From assembly GCF_029223485.1 (NCBI RefSeq), contig NZ_JARHTP010000007.1, positions 124,001-188,000 on the forward strand: 64,000 nt of DNA, written 5' to 3'. This DNA is from Streptomyces coacervatus (GTDB taxonomy: Bacteria > Actinomycetota > Actinomycetes > Streptomycetales > Streptomycetaceae). The number at the start of each line of letters is the position of its first letter. The stretch's first letter is position 1. Of the stretch, positions 43,412 through 52,639 are shown in pieces. The position numbers and the translations under genes were made by a program. A model generated the notes under the pieces. That model saw nothing but the letters and a program-made list of their open reading frames with translations, had not been told where the DNA came from and made no database searches.

Positions 43412-43537
43412 GCGGGGAAGATTAAAGGGAACGGGGGCTTCGCGCAGGGAGGGACACCCGTGCGGGGGCCGCCTGTCCGGATAGTGCCCCATCAACCGCG
43501 GCCTTCGCGCCTCCGGCGCCGTGCGAGACTTGCGGTC

Positions 43538-44614
43538 GTGAGTGCGAACGAGAGCCCCGCGGGCCAGGCCCAGCCACAGCCGACAGCCACGTACGACTCG
43601 GCCTTCATGAAGGCGTGCAGGCGCGAGCCCGTGCCGCACACTCCGGTGTGGTTCATGCGGCAGGCCGGGCGCTCACTGCCGGAGTACCGCAAGGTGCGCG
43701 AGGGCATCCCGATGCTCGAGTCCTGCATGCGGCCCGAGCTCGCCGCCGAGATCACCCTCCAGCCGGTCCGCCGGCACGGCGTCGACGCGGCGGTCTACTT
43801 CAGCGACATCGTCGTCCCGCTCAAGGCCATCGGCATCGACCTCGACATCAAGCCCGGCGTCGGCCCGGTCGTCGAGAAGCCCATCCGCACCCGCGCCGAC
43901 CTCGCCCAGCTGCGCGACCTCACCCCGGAAGACGTCTCCTACGTCACCGAGGCCATCGGCCTGCTCACCGCCGAACTCGGCGCCACCCCCCTCATCGGCT
44001 TCGCCGGCGCGCCTTTCACCCTCGCGAGCTACCTCATCGAGGGCGGCCCGTCCCGCACGTACGAGAACGCCAAGGCGATCATGTACGGCGACCCCGAGCT
44101 GTGGGCCGACCTCCTCGACCGCCTCGCCGACATCACAACCGCCTTCCTCAAGGTCCAGATCGAGGCGGGCGCCAGCGCCGTCCAGCTCTTCGACTCCTGG
44201 GCGGGCGCCCTCTCCCCGGCCGACTACCGCAACTCGGTGCTGCCCGCCTCCGCCAAGGTCTTCCGCGCGGTCGAGGGCTACGGCGTCCCGCGCATCCACT
44301 TCGGCGTCGGCACCGGCGAGCTCCTGAAGCTCATGGGCGAGGCCGGCGCGGACGTCGTGGGCGTCGACTGGCGCGTCCCGCTCGACGAGGCCGCCCGCCG
44401 GGTCGGCCCCGGCAAGGCGCTCCAGGGCAACCTCGACCCGACCGTCCTGTTCGCCTCCCAGGAGGCCGTCGAGGCCAAGACCCGCGAGGTCCTCGACTCG
44501 GCGGCAGGTCTGGAGGGCCACGTCTTCAACCTCGGCCACGGCGTCATGCCGTCCACCGACCCGGACGCGCTGACCAGGCTCGTGGAGTACGTCCACACCC
44601 AGACGGCTCGGTAA
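43538..44614 (+). CDS. hemE: Uroporphyrinogen III decarboxylase
   Basis: A 358-residue TIM-barrel enzyme converting uroporphyrinogen III to coproporphyrinogen III. The N-terminal arginine-rich signature TPVWFMRQAGRSLPEYRKVR, YFSDIVVPLKAIGIDLDI, IGFAGAPFTLASYLIEGG, LFDSWAGALSP and NLGHGVMPSTDPD are all present. It supplies the actinobacterial coproporphyrin haem route together with hemG and hemQ 4-6 kb away. GTG 43538 gives the standard length. Confidence 0.95.
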   Translation: MSANESPAGQAQPQPTATYDSAFMKACRREPVPHTPVWFMRQAGRSLPEYRKVREGIPMLESCMRPELAAEITLQPVRRHGVDAAVYFSDIVVPLKAIGIDLDIKPGVGPVVEKPIRTRADLAQLRDLTPEDVSYVTEAIGLLTAELGATPLIGFAGAPFTLASYLIEGGPSRTYENAKAIMYGDPELWADLLDRLADITTAFLKVQIEAGASAVQLFDSWAGALSPADYRNSVLPASAKVFRAVEGYGVPRIHFGVGTGELLKLMGEAGADVVGVDWRVPLDEAARRVGPGKALQGNLDPTVLFASQEAVEAKTREVLDSAAGLEGHVFNLGHGVMPSTDPDALTRLVEYVHTQTAR

Positions 44615-44621
44615 GCAGCGC

Positions 44622-45446
44622 TCACCACGTGTGCCGGGGCCGCGCCCTTCTGCCGAACAGCAGGCCGCGCGGTTCCGGTGGTGGGGGAGTGCCCGGCTTG
44701 AGCGGCCAGGCGAGCAGCATGCCGACGAGGAACCCGACGATGTGCGCCGCGTACGCCACCGTCCCTGCGTCGGAGACGCCCTCGCCGGACGAGTACAGGG
44801 CCTGCAGTACGAACCAGAAGCCCAGCACCAGCCAGGCCGGCAGTCTCAGCGGCAGGAAGACCAGGAACGGCACGAGGACCCAGACCCTGGCCTTCGGATA
44901 CAGCACCAGATAGGCGCCCAGGACACCGGCGATGGCTCCCGACGCACCGATCAGCGGGGCGGACGAGTCGGCGTTGACCAGCGCGAAGCCGTACGACGCC
45001 GCGTAGCCGCAGACGACGTAGAACAGCGCGTACCTGATGTGACCCATGCGGTCCTCGACGTTGTTGCCGAAGATCAGCAGGAAGAGCATGTTGCCGAGCA
45101 GGTGCAGCCAGCTGCCGTGCAGGAACATCGCGGTGAAGACGCTGAGGGGCGGGGACTTGTCGTAGCCCGGCGGGGCCACCACGCAGCCCGCCCCGTGCGC
45201 GCCCACGCCCACGGCGCCCGTAGGGACCACCCGAGGCAGCTGATGGTGGATCAACTCCCGCGGTACGGCCGCGTAGTGGTCCAGGAACGCGTGCAGGTGG
45301 CACAGCTGGGACAGGCTGCTGTCGCCCGCCATGGAACCGGCGAGGCCGGGCGTGGACAGGAAGACGTACACGTTCGCGGCGATCAGTGCGTAGGTCACCC
45401 AGGGGGTGCGGCGCACCGGGTTCACGTCATGGACGGGTATGACCAC
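44622..45446 (-). CDS. Rhomboid family intramembrane serine protease
   Basis: A 274-residue membrane protein with about six or seven helices. The L1 loop region HGSWLHLLGNMLFLLIFG precedes the catalytic Ser in PLIGASGAIAGVLGAY, and the partner His lies in AYAAHIVGFLVGM, so the Ser-His dyad is intact. It converges on hemE with only 7 bp between them. The substrate is unknown. GTG 45446 is the chosen start. Confidence 0.88.
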   Translation of the reverse strand: MVIPVHDVNPVRRTPWVTYALIAANVYVFLSTPGLAGSMAGDSSLSQLCHLHAFLDHYAAVPRELIHHQLPRVVPTGAVGVGAHGAGCVVAPPGYDKSPPLSVFTAMFLHGSWLHLLGNMLFLLIFGNNVEDRMGHIRYALFYVVCGYAASYGFALVNADSSAPLIGASGAIAGVLGAYLVLYPKARVWVLVPFLVFLPLRLPAWLVLGFWFVLQALYSSGEGVSDAGTVAYAAHIVGFLVGMLLAWPLKPGTPPPPEPRGLLFGRRARPRHTW

Positions 45447-45571
45447 AAGGAATTAGTGCCCTCGGTGAACCGGGCGAATCGGTGAACGCGGGTACGCGCG
45501 CGTGCGTATGTCTCCTCAACCGCCCGCGGCACGGGGAAGGCGGGTCGCGGGGACGACGTGAGGAACAGGCG

Positions 45572-45910
45572 ATGAACGACCGAGTTACTCCTCCGATGCA
45601 CGCCACGCCCGACGGGGAGGCGGAGATCTCCCTGGTGGTGAAGTTGCCGTGGGAGGACGTCGCCCGGCTCGGCCAGGAGGCCGGACGGCTGGCTTCGCAG
45701 ATGCAGCGGCCGGTGACGCTGGACGAGGCGGTGAGTCATCGGTTGCGGTCCGTACGGAGTGCTTCGCATGCGAAGCCGGCGGGGGAGCAGCCGGCGGCCG
45801 TGTCGGCCGCCCCTGCCATGACCTCCACCGCCTCGGTGTCCTCGTTGCCGCCGCGGCCTCCGGCGGAGCAGGCGCGGCAGGCGATCGAGAGGATCAACGG
45901 TTCCGCGTAG
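45572..45910 (+). CDS. Small hypothetical protein
   Basis: A 112-residue protein. Its ordered part (about 15-60, EAEISLVVKLPWEDVARLGQ, RPVTLDEAVSHRL) looks like a beta strand followed by helices, reminiscent of a ribbon-helix-helix or coiled module; the remainder is Ala/Pro-rich and disordered. No signal peptide. ATG 45572 has a GAGGAACAGG site. It is divergent from the rhomboid gene. I cannot assign a function. Confidence 0.65.
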   Translation: MNDRVTPPMHATPDGEAEISLVVKLPWEDVARLGQEAGRLASQMQRPVTLDEAVSHRLRSVRSASHAKPAGEQPAAVSAAPAMTSTASVSSLPPRPPAEQARQAIERINGSA

Positions 45911-45944
45911 GGGGTTCGCCGTGGGGGCGCGGGTGCGTTGTTGG

Positions 45945-46013
45945 CTGCGGGTCCGTTGTGGCTGGTCGCGCCCGCGCGGCGGAGCCGCAAATCGACACAG
46001 CCCCGCGCCCCTA
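45945..46013. repeat. Variant of the dispersed repeat at a convergent gene end
   Basis: GTTGTGGCTGGTCGCGCCCG, then GCGGCGGAGCCGC and CCCCGCGCCCCT. It shares the ends of the other copies but has a different middle. It lies between the convergent small gene and the flavoprotein gene. Confidence 0.6.
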
Positions 46014-46017
46014 AAGC

Positions 46018-47406
46018 CTAAAAGCCTTGCACCACCGCTCTTGCTGCTTTGCGGGCGGCGACCAGGACCGGGTCCCAGACCGGGCTGAACGGGGGCGCGT
46101 AACCCAGGTCCAGCGCCGTCATCTGTTCCACCGTCATGCGGGCCGTGAGGGCCACCGCTGCGATGTCGACGCGCTTGGCCGCGCCCTCGCGGCCCACGAT
46201 CTGTACTCCCAGCAGGCGGCCCGTCCGGCGCTCGGCGAGCATCTTGACCGTCATGAGGGAGGCTTTCGGGTAGTAGCCCGCCCGGCTCGTCGACTCGATG
46301 GTGACTGTCTCGTACTGCAATCCGACCCTGCGGGCGTCCTTCTCGCGCAGGCCCGTGCGGGCGATCTCCAGGTCGCAGACCTTGGACACGGCGGTGCCGA
46401 CGACTCCGGGGAAGGTGGCGTAGCCGCCGCCGACGTTGCTGCCGATGACCTGGCCGTGCTTGTTGGCGTGGGTGCCGAGGGCGAAGTGGCGCTCCTGGCC
46501 GGAGACCAGGTCGAGGACCTCGACGCAGTCGCCCCCGGCCCAGATGTTCTCGTGCCCGCGCACCCGCATCGACAGGTCGGTGAGCAGGCCGCCGTGGGCG
46601 CCCAGGGGCAGTCCGGCCGCCTTCGCGAGCGCCGTCTCCGGGCGTACACCGATGCCCAGGACCACCACGTCCGCGGGGTACTCGGCGTCCTCCGTGGCCA
46701 CCGCCCGCACCCGGCCGTCCTCGCCGGTGTGCACCTTGGTCACCTGCGCGTTGTCGACCATGGTGATGCCCATGCCCTCCATGGCCTCGTGCACCAGGCG
46801 GCCCATGTCGGGGTCGAGGGTGGACATCGGCTCGCTGCCACGGTTGACGACGGTCACCTCGTAGCCGCGGTTGATGAGCGCCTCGGCCATCTCCACGCCG
46901 ATGTAGCCCGCCCCGACGACCACCGCGCGACGGCCACGCGTGCGCGTGAGCGAGTCGATGAGCGCCTGGCCGTCGTCGAGGGTCTGCACACCGTGGACTC
47001 CGGGGGCGTCCGCGCCCGGCAGGTCGGGGCGGATCGGGCGGGCTCCCGTCGCGATCACGAGTTTGTCGTACGACGTCCAGGACTCGGCGCCGGAATCGAT
47101 GTCACGCGCGCGTACCCGCCCGCCCGCCACGTCGATCTCCGTGACCTCCGTCCGCATGCGCAGATCGATGTCCCGCGCACGGTGCTCCTCGGGCGTACGG
47201 GCGATCAACTCGTCCCGTTCGCCGACGTCCCCGCCCACCCAGTACGGGATGCCGCAGGCCGAGTACGACGTGAAGTGGCCGCGTTCGAACGCCACTATCT
47301 CCAGCTCGTCGGAGCCCTTCAGCCGGCGTGCCTGCGACGCCGCGGACATCCCCGCGGCGTCGCCGCCGATCACCACCAGTCGTTCCCTCGCAGCGCTCAT
47401 GTCCAT
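46018..47406 (-). CDS. FAD-dependent pyridine nucleotide-disulfide oxidoreductase (CoA-disulfide reductase-like)
   Basis: A 462-residue flavoenzyme. The FAD motif is LVVIGGDAAGMSAASQARR; a single redox cysteine, Cys51, lies in TSYSACGIPYWVGG, the pattern of CoA-disulfide reductases and NADH oxidases/peroxidases with one active Cys. The NAD(P) motif is RAVVVGAGYIGVEMAEAL, the second FAD contact IWAGGDCVEV, and the C-terminal dimerisation domain contains YYPKASLMTVKMLAERRTG. Substrate (CoA disulfide, oxygen or polysulfide) cannot be set from sequence. Two ATGs near the start are possible; I use 47406. Confidence 0.85.
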   Translation of the reverse strand: MDMSAARERLVVIGGDAAGMSAASQARRLKGSDELEIVAFERGHFTSYSACGIPYWVGGDVGERDELIARTPEEHRARDIDLRMRTEVTEIDVAGGRVRARDIDSGAESWTSYDKLVIATGARPIRPDLPGADAPGVHGVQTLDDGQALIDSLTRTRGRRAVVVGAGYIGVEMAEALINRGYEVTVVNRGSEPMSTLDPDMGRLVHEAMEGMGITMVDNAQVTKVHTGEDGRVRAVATEDAEYPADVVVLGIGVRPETALAKAAGLPLGAHGGLLTDLSMRVRGHENIWAGGDCVEVLDLVSGQERHFALGTHANKHGQVIGSNVGGGYATFPGVVGTAVSKVCDLEIARTGLREKDARRVGLQYETVTIESTSRAGYYPKASLMTVKMLAERRTGRLLGVQIVGREGAAKRVDIAAVALTARMTVEQMTALDLGYAPPFSPVWDPVLVAARKAARAVVQGF

Positions 47407-47457
47407 GCGAACACGCTACGGGGGCAGGGCATTTCAGGCCCGTACTCCTCAGTCTCC

Positions 47458-48414
47458 TCAGTCTTCGTTCTCGCCGCTCGGCTGCGAGCCCAGCGCGCTC
47501 GTCGCGGGCGCGGGTGCGGGGGCGGGTGCGGGGGCCGGGCGGTGCGGCCGCCGGGGCCGGACCAGCCGCAGCCAGGCCAGCGCGATCAGGGCCGCCACCG
47601 CGGCGAACGGCAGCACCGCGCCGAACGCCACCGCCAGCCAGCGCAGCATCGTCAGGAACGCGTCCCAGCCGCCGGCCAGCGCGTCCACGAACCCGGGGTT
47701 GTCGTCCTTCGCTGCCGCCTTCGCCGGGGTCTGGGAAAGGGAGAGGGTGATCGTCGCGAGACTCGTGCGGTCCTTCAGGGACGCCTGCTGGGCGAGCAGC
47801 GCCTCCAGGTCGGCCTCCCGGTTGCTCAACTCGCCCTCCAGCTCCACGACATCGCTGAGCTTGGTGGCCCGGTCCATCAGCTCCCGGACCCGGGCCACGC
47901 TGGCCCGCTGCGACTTGATGCGGCTGTCCACGTCGACGACCTGGTCGGTGACGTCCTCGGCCTTCGCGGTGCGGTCGAGGAGCTTGCCCGCGCCCTGCAG
48001 ATCGGCGAGGACCTCGTCGTACTTGTCGACCGGCACGCGCAGGACGACACGGGTCCGCTCGCGGCCCTTCCCGTCCCGGCTGGTGGTCTCGTCGCCGACG
48101 TAGCCGCCCGCGTTCTCGGTCGTGGTGCGGGCCTCGTCGAGGGCCTTCGGTACGTCCTTGACCTGCACGGTCAGCGAGGCGGTGCGGATGATGCTGCTCG
48201 CGGTGAGCTTGGGCGCCCGGGCCGCGCGGGAGCCGCCCGCGTTCTTCTCGCCGCCCGGAGCGGCCGCCTTCCCGTCGCTCCGGACGGCCTTGTCGGCGGC
48301 GCTGCTGCCGCCGGAATCGGAACTGCTCCCGCTGCATCCGGTGAGCGCGAGTGCCGCGGCGAGCAGGATCCCCGCCAGGGCCCGGACAGGTCGTACGGGA
48401 CGTTGTGCGCGCAT
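47458..48414 (-). CDS. DUF4349 domain lipoprotein
   Basis: A 318-residue lipoprotein: signal peptide and lipobox (ALTGCSGSS), a disordered Ser/Gly/Ala region, a DUF4349 domain (about 75-230) with IIRTASLTVQVKDV, RVPVDKYDEVLADL and a coiled-coil stretch SRIKSQRASVARVRELMDRATKL, then a C-terminal transmembrane helix (AFGAVLPFAAVAALIALAWL) and a PA-rich tail. The fold predicts an extracellular domain held to the membrane at both ends. Function is unknown. It is divergent from hemG. Confidence 0.82.
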   Translation of the reverse strand: MRAQRPVRPVRALAGILLAAALALTGCSGSSSDSGGSSAADKAVRSDGKAAAPGGEKNAGGSRAARAPKLTASSIIRTASLTVQVKDVPKALDEARTTTENAGGYVGDETTSRDGKGRERTRVVLRVPVDKYDEVLADLQGAGKLLDRTAKAEDVTDQVVDVDSRIKSQRASVARVRELMDRATKLSDVVELEGELSNREADLEALLAQQASLKDRTSLATITLSLSQTPAKAAAKDDNPGFVDALAGGWDAFLTMLRWLAVAFGAVLPFAAVAALIALAWLRLVRPRRPHRPAPAPAPAPAPATSALGSQPSGENED

Positions 48415-48572
48415 CTGGAGTACCCCCGAGGGTCGTGACGACTGACGCTCCTTCGACGCCCGGACGGGCCTGGACGTTGGACCCGGACGGTCCCGATGCG
48501 GTCACGGTCGGGACTCGTGCCGGACACCGGGGCGCGGACGGACTGTCGGTGGGGTCTGAGAGGCTTGAGGAC

Positions 48573-50033
48573 ATGCGCGAAGTGGAGAGTCGTACGGGCG
48601 CCGGGCGGGTCGTCGTCATCGGAGCCGGAATCGCCGGACTGGCCGCGGCCCACCGGCTGTTGCAGCGCGGTGCGCTGGTGACCGTGCTGGAGGCGTCGGA
48701 CCGTGTCGGCGGCAAGCTGCTGCCCGGTGAGATCGCCGGCGCGCGCGTGGACTTCGGCGCCGAGTCGATGCTGGCGCGCAGACCGGAAGCGGTGGCCCTC
48801 GCGCGCGAGGTGGGCCTCGACGGGAGCCTGCAGCCGCCAGCCACCGCGACGGCCTCGATCTGGACCCGCGGCGCCCTGCGCCCCATGCCCAAGGGCCATG
48901 TCATGGGCGTCCCCGGCACCGCCGCCGCCCTGACCGGCGTCCTGTCCGACGAGGGCCTCGCCCGCATCGACCGCGACGCCGACCTGCCGCGCACGGAGGT
49001 CGGCGACGACGTGGCGGTCGGGGAGTACGTGGCGGCCCGATTGGGCCGCGAGGTCGTCGACCGCCTGGTGGAACCCCTGCTCGGCGGTGTCTACGCGGGC
49101 GACGCGTACCGCATCTCCATGCGCTCGGCGATCCCGCAGCTGTACCAGATCGCGAAGACGCACGACTCGCTCACCGAGGGGGTCCGCGAGATCCAGGCCA
49201 GGATGGCCGCCGCCCAGCAGACCGGCCCGGTCTTCATGGGCATCCAGGGCGGCGTGGGCAGCCTCCCGCTCGCGGTCGCGGAGTCGGTGCGGGCCCGCGG
49301 CGGCGAGATCCTCACAGAGGCACCGGTGACGGAGCTGCGCCGCGAGGCCCCCGGCGGCTGGCGTGTCGTCGCCGGTGACCGTGTGCTGCACGCGGACGCC
49401 GTCGTCGTGGCCGTCCCCGCCCCCGCGGCCGCCGCCCTCCTGCGCCCCGAGGCACCGGAGGCCGCCACCGAGCTCGCCGGCGTCGAGTACGCGTCGATGG
49501 CGCTGGTCACCCTCGCCTACCGCCGCACCGACACCGAGCTCCCCGAGGGCAGCGGCTTCCTGGTGCCGCCGGTCGACGGGCGCACCATCAAGGCGTCGAC
49601 GTTCGCCTCGCAGAAGTGGGGCTGGATCGCCGACGAGAACCCGGACACGGTCGTCCTGCGCACCTCCGTCGGCCGGTACGGCGAGACCGAGATCCTCCAG
49701 CGCGAGGACGCCGGCCTGGTGGACGTCTCCCGGCACGACCTGCGCGAGGCCACCGGACTGGATGCCACGCCCCTCGAGACCCGCGTCACCCGCTGGACCG
49801 ACGGCCTGCCCCAGTACCCCGTCGGCCACCACGCGCGCGTGGCCCGCATCCGCGAGCACGTCGCCAAGCTGCCGGGCCTCGCCGTGTGCGGCGCGCAGTA
49901 CGACGGCGTCGGCATCCCGGCCTGCATCGCGAGCGCATACGCCGCGGTGGACCAGATCCACGGCGACCTGAGCGGTGTGGACGAGCTCACCGCCAACCCG
50001 GTGCAGAGCCTGCACGGCGGAGCGGGAGAATAG
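48573..50033 (+). CDS. hemG: Coproporphyrinogen III oxidase (protoporphyrinogen oxidase family, HemG/CgoX)
   Basis: A 486-residue FAD enzyme. The FAD-binding motif VVVIGAGIAGLAAAHRLLQRG is followed by VTVLEASDRVGGKL, and the C-terminus has the family ending YDGVGIPACIASAYAAVDQI. In actinobacteria this enzyme oxidises coproporphyrinogen III to coproporphyrin III. Its stop is 4 bases before hemQ, so the two are one operon. ATG 48573 has a GAGG site. The older symbol hemY is also used. Confidence 0.92.
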   Translation: MREVESRTGAGRVVVIGAGIAGLAAAHRLLQRGALVTVLEASDRVGGKLLPGEIAGARVDFGAESMLARRPEAVALAREVGLDGSLQPPATATASIWTRGALRPMPKGHVMGVPGTAAALTGVLSDEGLARIDRDADLPRTEVGDDVAVGEYVAARLGREVVDRLVEPLLGGVYAGDAYRISMRSAIPQLYQIAKTHDSLTEGVREIQARMAAAQQTGPVFMGIQGGVGSLPLAVAESVRARGGEILTEAPVTELRREAPGGWRVVAGDRVLHADAVVVAVPAPAAAALLRPEAPEAATELAGVEYASMALVTLAYRRTDTELPEGSGFLVPPVDGRTIKASTFASQKWGWIADENPDTVVLRTSVGRYGETEILQREDAGLVDVSRHDLREATGLDATPLETRVTRWTDGLPQYPVGHHARVARIREHVAKLPGLAVCGAQYDGVGIPACIASAYAAVDQIHGDLSGVDELTANPVQSLHGGAGE

Positions 50034-50037
50034 CCGC

Positions 50038-50784
50038 ATGAGTGACGACGCCCCCACCACTGCCCCCGAGACCACCGCCCCGGAGCGGATCCCGAACAAG
50101 GGCAAGCTGGCCAAGGACCTCAACGAGGTCATCCGCTACACCCTGTGGTCCGTCTTCAAGCTGAAGGACGTACTGCCCGAGGACCGCGCGGGCTACGCCG
50201 ACGAGGTCCAGGAGCTGTTCGACCAGCTCGCCGCCAAGGACGTGACGATCCGCGGCACGTACGACGTGTCGGGTCTGCGCGCCGACGCCGACCTCATGAT
50301 CTGGTGGCACGCGGAGACCAGCGACCAGCTGCAGGAGGCGTACAACCTCTTCCGCCGCACCAAGCTGGGCCGCGCCCTGGAGCCGGTCTGGTCGAACATG
50401 GCGCTGCACCGCCCCGCCGAGTTCAACCGCTCGCACATCCCGGCCTTCCTCGCCGACGAGACGCCCCGCAACTACGTCAGCGTCTACCCCTTCGTGCGCA
50501 GCTACGACTGGTACCTGCTGCCCGACGAGGACCGCCGCCGCATGCTCGCCGACCACGGCAAGATGGCCCGCGGCTTCCCGGACGTGCGCGCCAACACGGT
50601 CGCGTCGTTCTCGCTGGGCGACTACGAGTGGCTCCTGGCCTTCGAGGCCGACGAGCTGTACCGCATCGTCGACCTCATGCGCCACCTGCGCGCCTCCGAG
50701 GCCCGCATGCACGTCCGCGAGGAGGTCCCGTTCTACACGGGCCGCCGCAAGGACATCGCGGAATTGATCGCGGGCCTGGCCTAA
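50038..50784 (+). CDS. hemQ: Coproheme decarboxylase (HemQ/ChdC)
   Basis: A 248-residue chlorite-dismutase-family enzyme that decarboxylates coproheme to haem b, the last step of the coproporphyrin-dependent pathway. Segments are LNEVIRYTLWSVFKL, DVSGLRADADLMIWWH, NYVSVYPFVRSYDWYLLP (with the catalytic Tyr region), the haem-ligand His in MLADHGKMARGFPDV and FSLGDYEWLLAFEADEL. ATG 50038 follows hemG directly. Confidence 0.94.
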   Translation: MSDDAPTTAPETTAPERIPNKGKLAKDLNEVIRYTLWSVFKLKDVLPEDRAGYADEVQELFDQLAAKDVTIRGTYDVSGLRADADLMIWWHAETSDQLQEAYNLFRRTKLGRALEPVWSNMALHRPAEFNRSHIPAFLADETPRNYVSVYPFVRSYDWYLLPDEDRRRMLADHGKMARGFPDVRANTVASFSLGDYEWLLAFEADELYRIVDLMRHLRASEARMHVREEVPFYTGRRKDIAELIAGLA

Positions 50785-50809
50785 GCACGTCGGGCGGAAT
50801 CCGCTACGG

Positions 50810-50880
50810 TTCCCCGCGCCCTGAAGGGGCGCGGGGCCGTGACATCAGCGGCTCCGCCGCGGGGCGCGACCAGCCACGAC
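50810..50880. repeat. Repeat-family hairpin between convergent hemQ and peptidase genes
   Basis: CCCCGCGCCC-TGAA-GGGGCGCGGGG forms a 10-bp stem that would terminate both genes; GCGGCTCCGCCGC follows. It shares its ends with the dispersed repeat family. Confidence 0.7.
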
Positions 50881-50900
50881 GGCGCGGTAGACGAAAGAAG

Positions 50901-52541
50901 TCAGTGTCGGACGGCCTTCCCCTTCAGCGACTCCTTCATGGGCGCCGGGCGGGAGCGGTCGCCCGGCCCGGCCGGCTTCGGCTCCGCGTGCGGCGCGCAG
51001 GACGCCCGGTCCACCGGCAGCCGGCCCTCCAGCAGATACGCGTCCAGGTAACCGTTGATGCACCGGTTCGGGCCGCCCGCGATGCCGTGCGTGCCGGCCT
51101 CCCGCTCGGTCACCAGGACCGAGCCGCTCAGCCGCCGGTGCAGCTCCACGGCGCCGTCGTACGGCGTGGCCGCGTCCCGCTCGGCGGCCAGGATCAGCGT
51201 CGGCGGCAGCTCACCCGGCCCGGTCCGCACGTCGAGCGGCTGCTGCCGGGGCGCCGGCCAGTAGGCGCACGGCAGGTTCATCCAGGCGTTGTCCCAGGTC
51301 TCGAACGGCGCTTCGCGCGCAAGCTGCGTGTTGTCCTCGTCCCAGACCTTCCAGTCCGTCGGCCAGGGTGCGTCATTGCATTCGACGGCCGTGTACACCG
51401 CGTTGGTGTTCTCCGCCTCGGCCGCCCCCTCCGTGGCGGGCCCGGCCTGCTCGACGAGCGGCTTCGCGTCGCCCTTCAGATACGCCGAGAGCGCCTTTGC
51501 GCGGGTCGGCCAGTAGTCGTCGTAGTACCCGGCCGACAGGAACGCGGCCTGCAGTTCCGCCGGGCCCACCTTGCCGCCCGCCGGCTTCGCCGCGAGCTGG
51601 GCGCTCGCCTTCTCGTAGCTGCGCTGCACCGCGTCGGCCGTCTTTCCCAGCCCGTATGCGTCGTCGTGCCGGGCGATCCAGTCCCGGAAGTCCGCCCAGC
51701 GGTTCTCGAACGCGGCCGACTGGTCGAGGTTGTTGCGGTACCAGATCTGCTCGGGATCCGGGTTCACCGCCGAGTCGAACACCATCCGCCGCACATGCGA
51801 GGGGAACAGCGTCGCGTACAGCGCCCCGAAGTAGGTGCCGTACGACGCGCCCATGAACGTCAGCTGCCCCTCGCCCAGCGCCGCCCGCACCACGTCCAGG
51901 TCACGGGCGTTGTTGAGCGAGTTGAAGTACTGGAGCCCGCTGCCGGACCGCTTGGCGCAGCCCTGCGCGTAGGCCTTCGCCTCCGCGATGCGCTCCTGTT
52001 TGTAGGACTCCGAGGGGTACGTCGGTGCCTGCGAGGGCGCCTTGAAGAAGAGCTTGGGTTCCTCGCAGGACAGCGGTGAGGACTTTCCGACGCCGCGCGG
52101 TTGGTAGCCGATCAGGTCGTATGCCGCCGCGAGGGGCTTCCACTCCGGGAGCAAGCCGACGAGCGGGAAGTACAGACCGTCGCCGCCCGGCCCGCCCGGG
52201 TTGTAGACCAGGGCGCCCTGCCGGGGCACCCGCCGCTTGCTGTTCTGGGGGTCCTTGTGGGTGGCCGCCACCCGGCTGACGGTCAGCTTGATCTGCTTGC
52301 CGCGGGGATGCGCGTAGTCGAGCGGAACGGACACCGTGCCGCACTCCATGGTGCCCGGTGTGTCCTGTGCGTCGGCGCACTTCCCGAAGTCGATGCCGGC
52401 GGCCCGGGCGCGCGCGGCGGCCACCGCCGTGCCGTGCAGCTCGGCCGCGTCCGGGACGACGGGTGCGCTGCCGGCCGGGGCGGCCGCGAGGGCGGTCAGG
52501 ACCAAGGATCCGGCGGCCGAGTAGAGGGCGACAGCTCTCAT
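50901..52541 (-). CDS. Secreted S33 family alpha/beta hydrolase, tripeptidyl aminopeptidase-like
   Basis: A 546-residue secreted peptidase. A signal peptide (LVLTALAAAPAGSA) precedes the hydrolase fold: LVYNPGGPGGDGLYFPL (oxyanion hole), GYQPRGVGKSSPLSC, the nucleophile FMGASYGTYFGALYA, the Asp region ILAAERDAATPYDGAVELH and the His in TEREAGTHGIAGGPNRCINGYL. This matches Streptomyces tripeptidyl aminopeptidases (Tap/SlpD/SlpE type) with the C-terminal TAP-like segment. It releases short peptides from protein N-termini outside the cell. ATG 52541 gives a normal signal peptide; an extension upstream lacks one. Confidence 0.9.
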   Translation of the reverse strand: MRAVALYSAAGSLVLTALAAAPAGSAPVVPDAAELHGTAVAAARARAAGIDFGKCADAQDTPGTMECGTVSVPLDYAHPRGKQIKLTVSRVAATHKDPQNSKRRVPRQGALVYNPGGPGGDGLYFPLVGLLPEWKPLAAAYDLIGYQPRGVGKSSPLSCEEPKLFFKAPSQAPTYPSESYKQERIAEAKAYAQGCAKRSGSGLQYFNSLNNARDLDVVRAALGEGQLTFMGASYGTYFGALYATLFPSHVRRMVFDSAVNPDPEQIWYRNNLDQSAAFENRWADFRDWIARHDDAYGLGKTADAVQRSYEKASAQLAAKPAGGKVGPAELQAAFLSAGYYDDYWPTRAKALSAYLKGDAKPLVEQAGPATEGAAEAENTNAVYTAVECNDAPWPTDWKVWDEDNTQLAREAPFETWDNAWMNLPCAYWPAPRQQPLDVRTGPGELPPTLILAAERDAATPYDGAVELHRRLSGSVLVTEREAGTHGIAGGPNRCINGYLDAYLLEGRLPVDRASCAPHAEPKPAGPGDRSRPAPMKESLKGKAVRH

Positions 52542-52639
52542 GAGGTATCCCTTCGGTGCATGGCAGCGACAAAAGGGATGTTTCGTTCGGTGCATGCAGA
52601 AGGCAAGCACCGCCCCGGCGGTGTCGGCCTCAATGCCCC